DNA of 17,219 nucleotides. It comes from Bacteroidales bacterium (GTDB lineage Bacteria > Bacteroidota > Bacteroidia > Bacteroidales > Bacteroidaceae). Of this stretch, positions 14,761 through 17,219 are shown piece after piece. Both the position numbers and the translations under genes were made by a program. How positions within the stretch are numbered: position 1 is the stretch's first letter; every line of letters begins with the position of its first letter. The DNA is taken from positions 1 to 17,219 of the forward strand of contig SFCY01000047.1 in assembly GCA_004558865.1 (NCBI GenBank), written 5' to 3'. Under the pieces are notes generated by a model. That model had not been told where the DNA came from and ran no database searches. It saw only the letters and a program-made list of their open reading frames with translations.

Positions 14761-15663
14761 CTATCGCTCGCCTGAGGCTCGTTTTCCCAACGTGCTGTCG
14801 AGGATGAAGACATCGTGGTAGAGGGGACTCAAATCGATGTCATGCACCACGGGGGCCGCAACCGTGTCCCTCACAACGCCCGAGGCTTGCACTGGGTGGG
14901 GCGCAGCCGGCTTCTCCGCAACTGAATCTGCGTCGGCAAGGCGAAGCGCCTCCGCCGTTCCAACGGTATCTGCCAAGAGCGTGCGTGGAACCACAATGGG
15001 CTTGAGGGGCGGCATACCCGTGAGCGGGGCAACCCGCAGACGTGGAGCGTTGTGGGCCAGCAACAACGAGTCGAGCCAGGCCCAGTCCTCGCGCGAGGGC
15101 GGCAGCTTGGCATGCAGGCCGTTGATCATGTTCCTCAACTGCACGATGCGGGCAGTCTCCGTAGGCAGCAGCCGCTGGAACCCGTCGAGAGCCTTGCGGA
15201 AATAGTCGTCGGCCGATTGCCACTGTTCCTGGAAAAGATGGCAGAAGCCCAACTTGTAGAAGGTCACGGGCTCCTCATTGTTGAAGCACACCTTCAGCAT
15301 CCTCTCGTAGAGCGGAATAGCCTGCTGGTATTGCTGCAGATAGAAATGGCTCTCGGCGGCGGCGAAGAAATACACGGCCTGCTCATGGGGAGAATACACC
15401 TGCATGTCGTCGATGACAGAATCAAGATATTCCACTGCCTTTTGGTAGTTCCACTCGTAGAAGTAGCACACGCCCATGTATGCCTTGAAACGTGGGTTGA
15501 GCTGGTAGCGGCTGTCCAAGTTCTCAAACTGGAGCAAGGCCTCGTGATACTTCTGGCTCTGAAAGTAGTCCAAGGCCATCCCCAACCGCTCGGCATCGGT
15601 CTGCGCTCCAACGGAAAGGGAAGCCATCAGGAATGAGACAATGACAACGAAGTATCTAAGCAT
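14761..15663 (-). CDS. Exported TPR-repeat protein
   Basis: The 300-residue product begins with a signal peptide (MLRYFVVIVSFLMASLSVGA). About five tetratricopeptide-like repeats follow (about 25-190: ALDYFQSQKYHEALLQFENL, YMGVCYFYEWNYQKAVEYLD, AAAESHFYLQQYQQAIPLYE, YKLGFCHLFQEQWQSADDYF). The last ~110 residues are rich in Ala, Pro and Val and probably unstructured. TPR arrays bind other proteins, so this is likely a periplasmic scaffold; the partner is not evident. The start is inside the end of the FolK-like gene (37-base overlap), and the signal peptide needs this start, so the overlap is real and the two genes are probably translated together. No function beyond this can be named. Confidence 0.85.
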   Translation of the reverse strand: MLRYFVVIVSFLMASLSVGAQTDAERLGMALDYFQSQKYHEALLQFENLDSRYQLNPRFKAYMGVCYFYEWNYQKAVEYLDSVIDDMQVYSPHEQAVYFFAAAESHFYLQQYQQAIPLYERMLKVCFNNEEPVTFYKLGFCHLFQEQWQSADDYFRKALDGFQRLLPTETARIVQLRNMINGLHAKLPPSREDWAWLDSLLLAHNAPRLRVAPLTGMPPLKPIVVPRTLLADTVGTAEALRLADADSVAEKPAAPHPVQASGVVRDTVAAPVVHDIDLSPLYHDVFILDSTLGKRASGER

Positions 15664-16025
15664 TTCATAAGAGTTTTAATGTAGGGCCTCTCCCAGTCGC
15701 CGTCGTGCCGCCGCTCTCCGTCGAAGCAGAGGAGGTCAAGGTCCATGTTCACGATGTTGCATCGGCGCAGCGCCGGACTGTCTCCGCAAAGCCGCTCGAT
15801 GTCCTTCAGCATTGCCGTTGTGGCCGCTTCGTCGAGAGGCGTGAAGGCAACGGCCAGACCATTGAGGAATTTGTCTGAGGCTACGCCTATGGGCTCGGTC
15901 CAAAGCATATCAGAAAAGCACACACCAAGAAAGGCATCGCGCAGAAACTCCCGCGCCATGTCGATATGCGACTGCTGCTGATGGTTGGAACCCATTGCGA
16001 TGATGATTCTTCGTGGTTCTGTCAT
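15627..16025 (-). CDS. Short, atypical HPPK (FolK)-like protein
   Basis: The 132 residues align by eye with the N-terminal two thirds of 2-amino-4-hydroxy-6-hydroxymethyldihydropteridine pyrophosphokinase of the folate pathway: IIIAMGSN near the start, WTEPIGV (compare YRTPPLG), FLNGLAV with Asn55 and MDLDLL with Asp95 and Asp97, the positions of the pterin-contacting Asn and Mg2+ ligands of E. coli HPPK. However, the GPRTLDLD segment reads NIVNMDLD, so the Arg just before the Asp pair is missing, and the usual ending with VPHPR…R.FVL.PL.EIAP is absent; E. coli HPPK has 159 residues. It may be a diverged paralogue with altered activity or a decaying gene. It leads the TPR gene, overlapping it by 37 bases. 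Confidence 0.65.
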   Translation of the reverse strand: MTEPRRIIIAMGSNHQQQSHIDMAREFLRDAFLGVCFSDMLWTEPIGVASDKFLNGLAVAFTPLDEAATTAMLKDIERLCGDSPALRRCNIVNMDLDLLCFDGERRHDGDWERPYIKTLMKCLDTSLSLSHS

Positions 16026-16030
16026 AAAGG

Positions 16031-16038
16031 CAAAATTA
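16031..16038 (-). promoter_or_regulatory. -7 promoter element of the FolK-like gene
   Basis: TAATTTTG on the minus strand (16038-16031) is a perfect TAnnTTTG, but it ends only five bases before the ATG at 16025. Transcription would start at or next to the start codon, giving a leaderless or nearly leaderless mRNA. I see no -33 element at normal spacing. Confidence 0.45.
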
Positions 16039-16065
16039 CTAATAATTATTAAAACCGCTCATTGT

Positions 16066-16097
16066 TTTGTGTTTTTTTATGATTTTATCTAACTTTG
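16066..16097 (+). promoter_or_regulatory. Promoter of the glucosaminidase gene
   Basis: TTTG at 16066-16069 and TAACTTTG at 16090-16097 are perfect -33 and -7 elements with a 20-base spacer, 22 bases before the ATG at 16120. Confidence 0.75.
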
Positions 16098-16119
16098 TCT
16101 GTTATAAGGAATAAAATCG

Positions 16120-17031
16120 ATGAAGAAAAAGATATTGCTGCTTCTACTATGCCTCGTTGTTGCCGCCGCCCACGCCCAGCTGCGGCCCAACATGGCCTAT
16201 CAGACCTACATCAACGAATACAAGGATTTGGCCATCGCCCAGATGAAGCGCTACCGCATTCCCGCCAGCATCACTTTGGCCCAAGGACTGTTGGAGAGCC
16301 GCGCCGGACTGAGCGAATTGGCGCGCAAGTCGAACAACCATTTCGGCATCAAATGCCACGGATGGACGGGCGCCACCGCATACGCCGACGACGACGCCTC
16401 GCAGGAGTGCTTCCGCGCCTACCCCACCGTATACGACAGCTACGAGGACCACAGCAAGTTCCTCAGCCAGCAGCCACGCTACCGACAGCTCTTCAGCCTC
16501 GCCCCCACCGACTACAGGGGATGGGCGCGCGGACTGAAAAGCTGCGGCTACGCCACAAGTCCCACATACGCCCAAAGCCTCATCAACATCATTGAGCTTT
16601 ACGAGCTGAACCGTTTCGACAAGGCCAAAAGCTATGATGAGTTCATCGTGAATCACACATCCAAGGTGAAGAGCCAACAGGGGCCGCTCCACCCCATCAC
16701 AATCTACAACAAGAACTACTACATCATAGCCCGGCCGGCCGACACTTGGAAATCCATCGGCAAGGAAATTGGCATCTCCTGGCGCAAGATAGCAAAATAC
16801 AATGAGCGCGACAAACACGACAAGATCACGCCCGGCGAGATCATCTATCTGAAGAAGAAGCGCACCAAGGCCGAGAAGAAATTCAAGAAATACTACCACA
16901 CGGTGAAGGCCGGGGAGAGCATGTACAGCATCGCCCAGCTCTATGGCATCCGCCTCAAGAGCCTCTATTCCATCAACCGCCTCTCTCCCGACTTCCAAAT
17001 ATATGTCGGCGCACGGCTGAAAGTCTATTGA
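16120..17031 (+). CDS. Exported peptidoglycan glucosaminidase with two LysM domains
   Basis: The 303-residue product has a signal peptide (MKKKILLLLLCLVVAAAHAQ), a GH73-type N-acetylglucosaminidase (flagellar FlgJ-like) domain at about 25-170 with ITLAQGLLESRAG (predicted catalytic Glu59), NNHFGIKC and the YDSYEDHSKFL and YATSPTYAQSLINII segments. Two LysM modules follow at about 199-250 (ADTWKSIGKEIGISWRKIAKYN) and 258-303 (VKAGESMYSIAQLYGIRLKSLYSIN); the second runs to the C-terminus. LysM binds the glycan chains, and the enzyme would cut them in growth, division or turnover of the cell wall. It is monocistronic from its own promoter and divergent from the FolK-like gene. The layout and length are standard for Bacteroidota. 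Confidence 0.93.
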   Translation: MKKKILLLLLCLVVAAAHAQLRPNMAYQTYINEYKDLAIAQMKRYRIPASITLAQGLLESRAGLSELARKSNNHFGIKCHGWTGATAYADDDASQECFRAYPTVYDSYEDHSKFLSQQPRYRQLFSLAPTDYRGWARGLKSCGYATSPTYAQSLINIIELYELNRFDKAKSYDEFIVNHTSKVKSQQGPLHPITIYNKNYYIIARPADTWKSIGKEIGISWRKIAKYNERDKHDKITPGEIIYLKKKRTKAEKKFKKYYHTVKAGESMYSIAQLYGIRLKSLYSINRLSPDFQIYVGARLKVY

Positions 17032-17104
17032 CCCAAGCACGGCAGCGCCGGCGTGGCACCAGCATTTGCCGAAAGTCCCACCATGGGCGTTGGCCGCCTC
17101 GTGC

Positions 17105-17219
17105 CACAAGTGGCGCACCAACGACCTCGACAACGGATTCGGGTGGGACAGGCTGCCAAGGTCATTTATGGCGGAGAATGCCGTATTCCTCATCCTCACG
17201 GCACTCATCAGGAACTTCT
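17105..17219 (+). pseudogene. Headless transposase fragment running off the right edge
   Basis: In the frame of base 17111 the sequence reads WRTNDLDNGFGWDRLPRSFM then AENAVFLILTALIRNF without a stop to the edge. This resembles the C-terminal part of DDE transposases common in Bacteroidota (IS1380/IS4-like; the pattern NDFGW..LP.SF..EN..F.. TA..RNF). No start codon or upstream transposase sequence is present between the glucosaminidase stop at 17031 and this point, so the 5' part is lost. Recognition is from memory of the family pattern, not from a search. The rest of 17032-17104 shows nothing. Confidence 0.5.

Noticed and set aside
16147..17208. 353-residue minus-strand frame opposite the glucosaminidase gene
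   Set aside because: It is a shadow of a well-identified gene; its sequence is a Val/Ala/Gly-rich repetitive product typical of antisense frames in GC-rich codons, and no promoter or leader is visible.

Overview
The window looks like chromosomal DNA of a Prevotella-type Bacteroidota. The evidence is the set of promoter elements of the TAnnTTTG (-7) / TTTG (-33) kind with 20-base spacing, A-rich leaders instead of strong Shine-Dalgarno sites, secreted proteins with Prevotella-style C-terminal sorting tails (…DGRKL/…KGLNIV…), a TPR/AraC hybrid membrane regulator, and the ssb-gldE-phosphopantetheinyl transferase-gldB neighbourhood. Genus is inference; nothing here names the species.

Left part (1-6976). 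The first 58 bases are the start of a leftward gene that leaves the window. Bases 59-583 hold no credible gene but contain two unusual secondary-structure elements (a 54-base near-palindrome and a 133-base nested hairpin) and a terminator. Then come a leftward gene for a large secreted multi-domain protein (584-3091), a leftward gene for a membrane-spanning TPR-AraC regulator (3343-4956) and a divergent gene for a secreted Omp28-like protein with a CxxC motif (5070-6923). The regulator sits between two secreted proteins with similar adhesin-like and sorting domains, so it may control one or both. The 250 bases between the regulator and the large secreted protein contain repeated 11-base sites two helical turns apart, a weak promoter, and a possible H-type pseudoknot in the leader.

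Middle part (7131-11460). A strong promoter drives a four-tRNA cluster, Gly(GCC)-Leu(CAG)-Leu(GAG)-Gly(GCC), whose two Gly genes are identical and whose first Leu gene is bracketed by a perfect 14-base inverted repeat. It is followed by a gene of unknown function, ssb, gldE, a phosphopantetheinyl transferase gene overlapping gldE, and, from its own promoter, a gldB-like lipoprotein gene.

Right part (11442-17219). A radical SAM protein gene converges on gldB with a 19-base overlap of coding ends. A divergent gene encodes a dipeptidyl peptidase IV with a complete set of catalytic residues; it ends at a strong hairpin. A leftward pair encodes an atypical HPPK (FolK)-like protein and a secreted TPR protein, overlapping by 37 bases. 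Divergent from these is a cell-wall glucosaminidase with two LysM domains. The last ~115 bases read as a headless transposase fragment running off the right edge.
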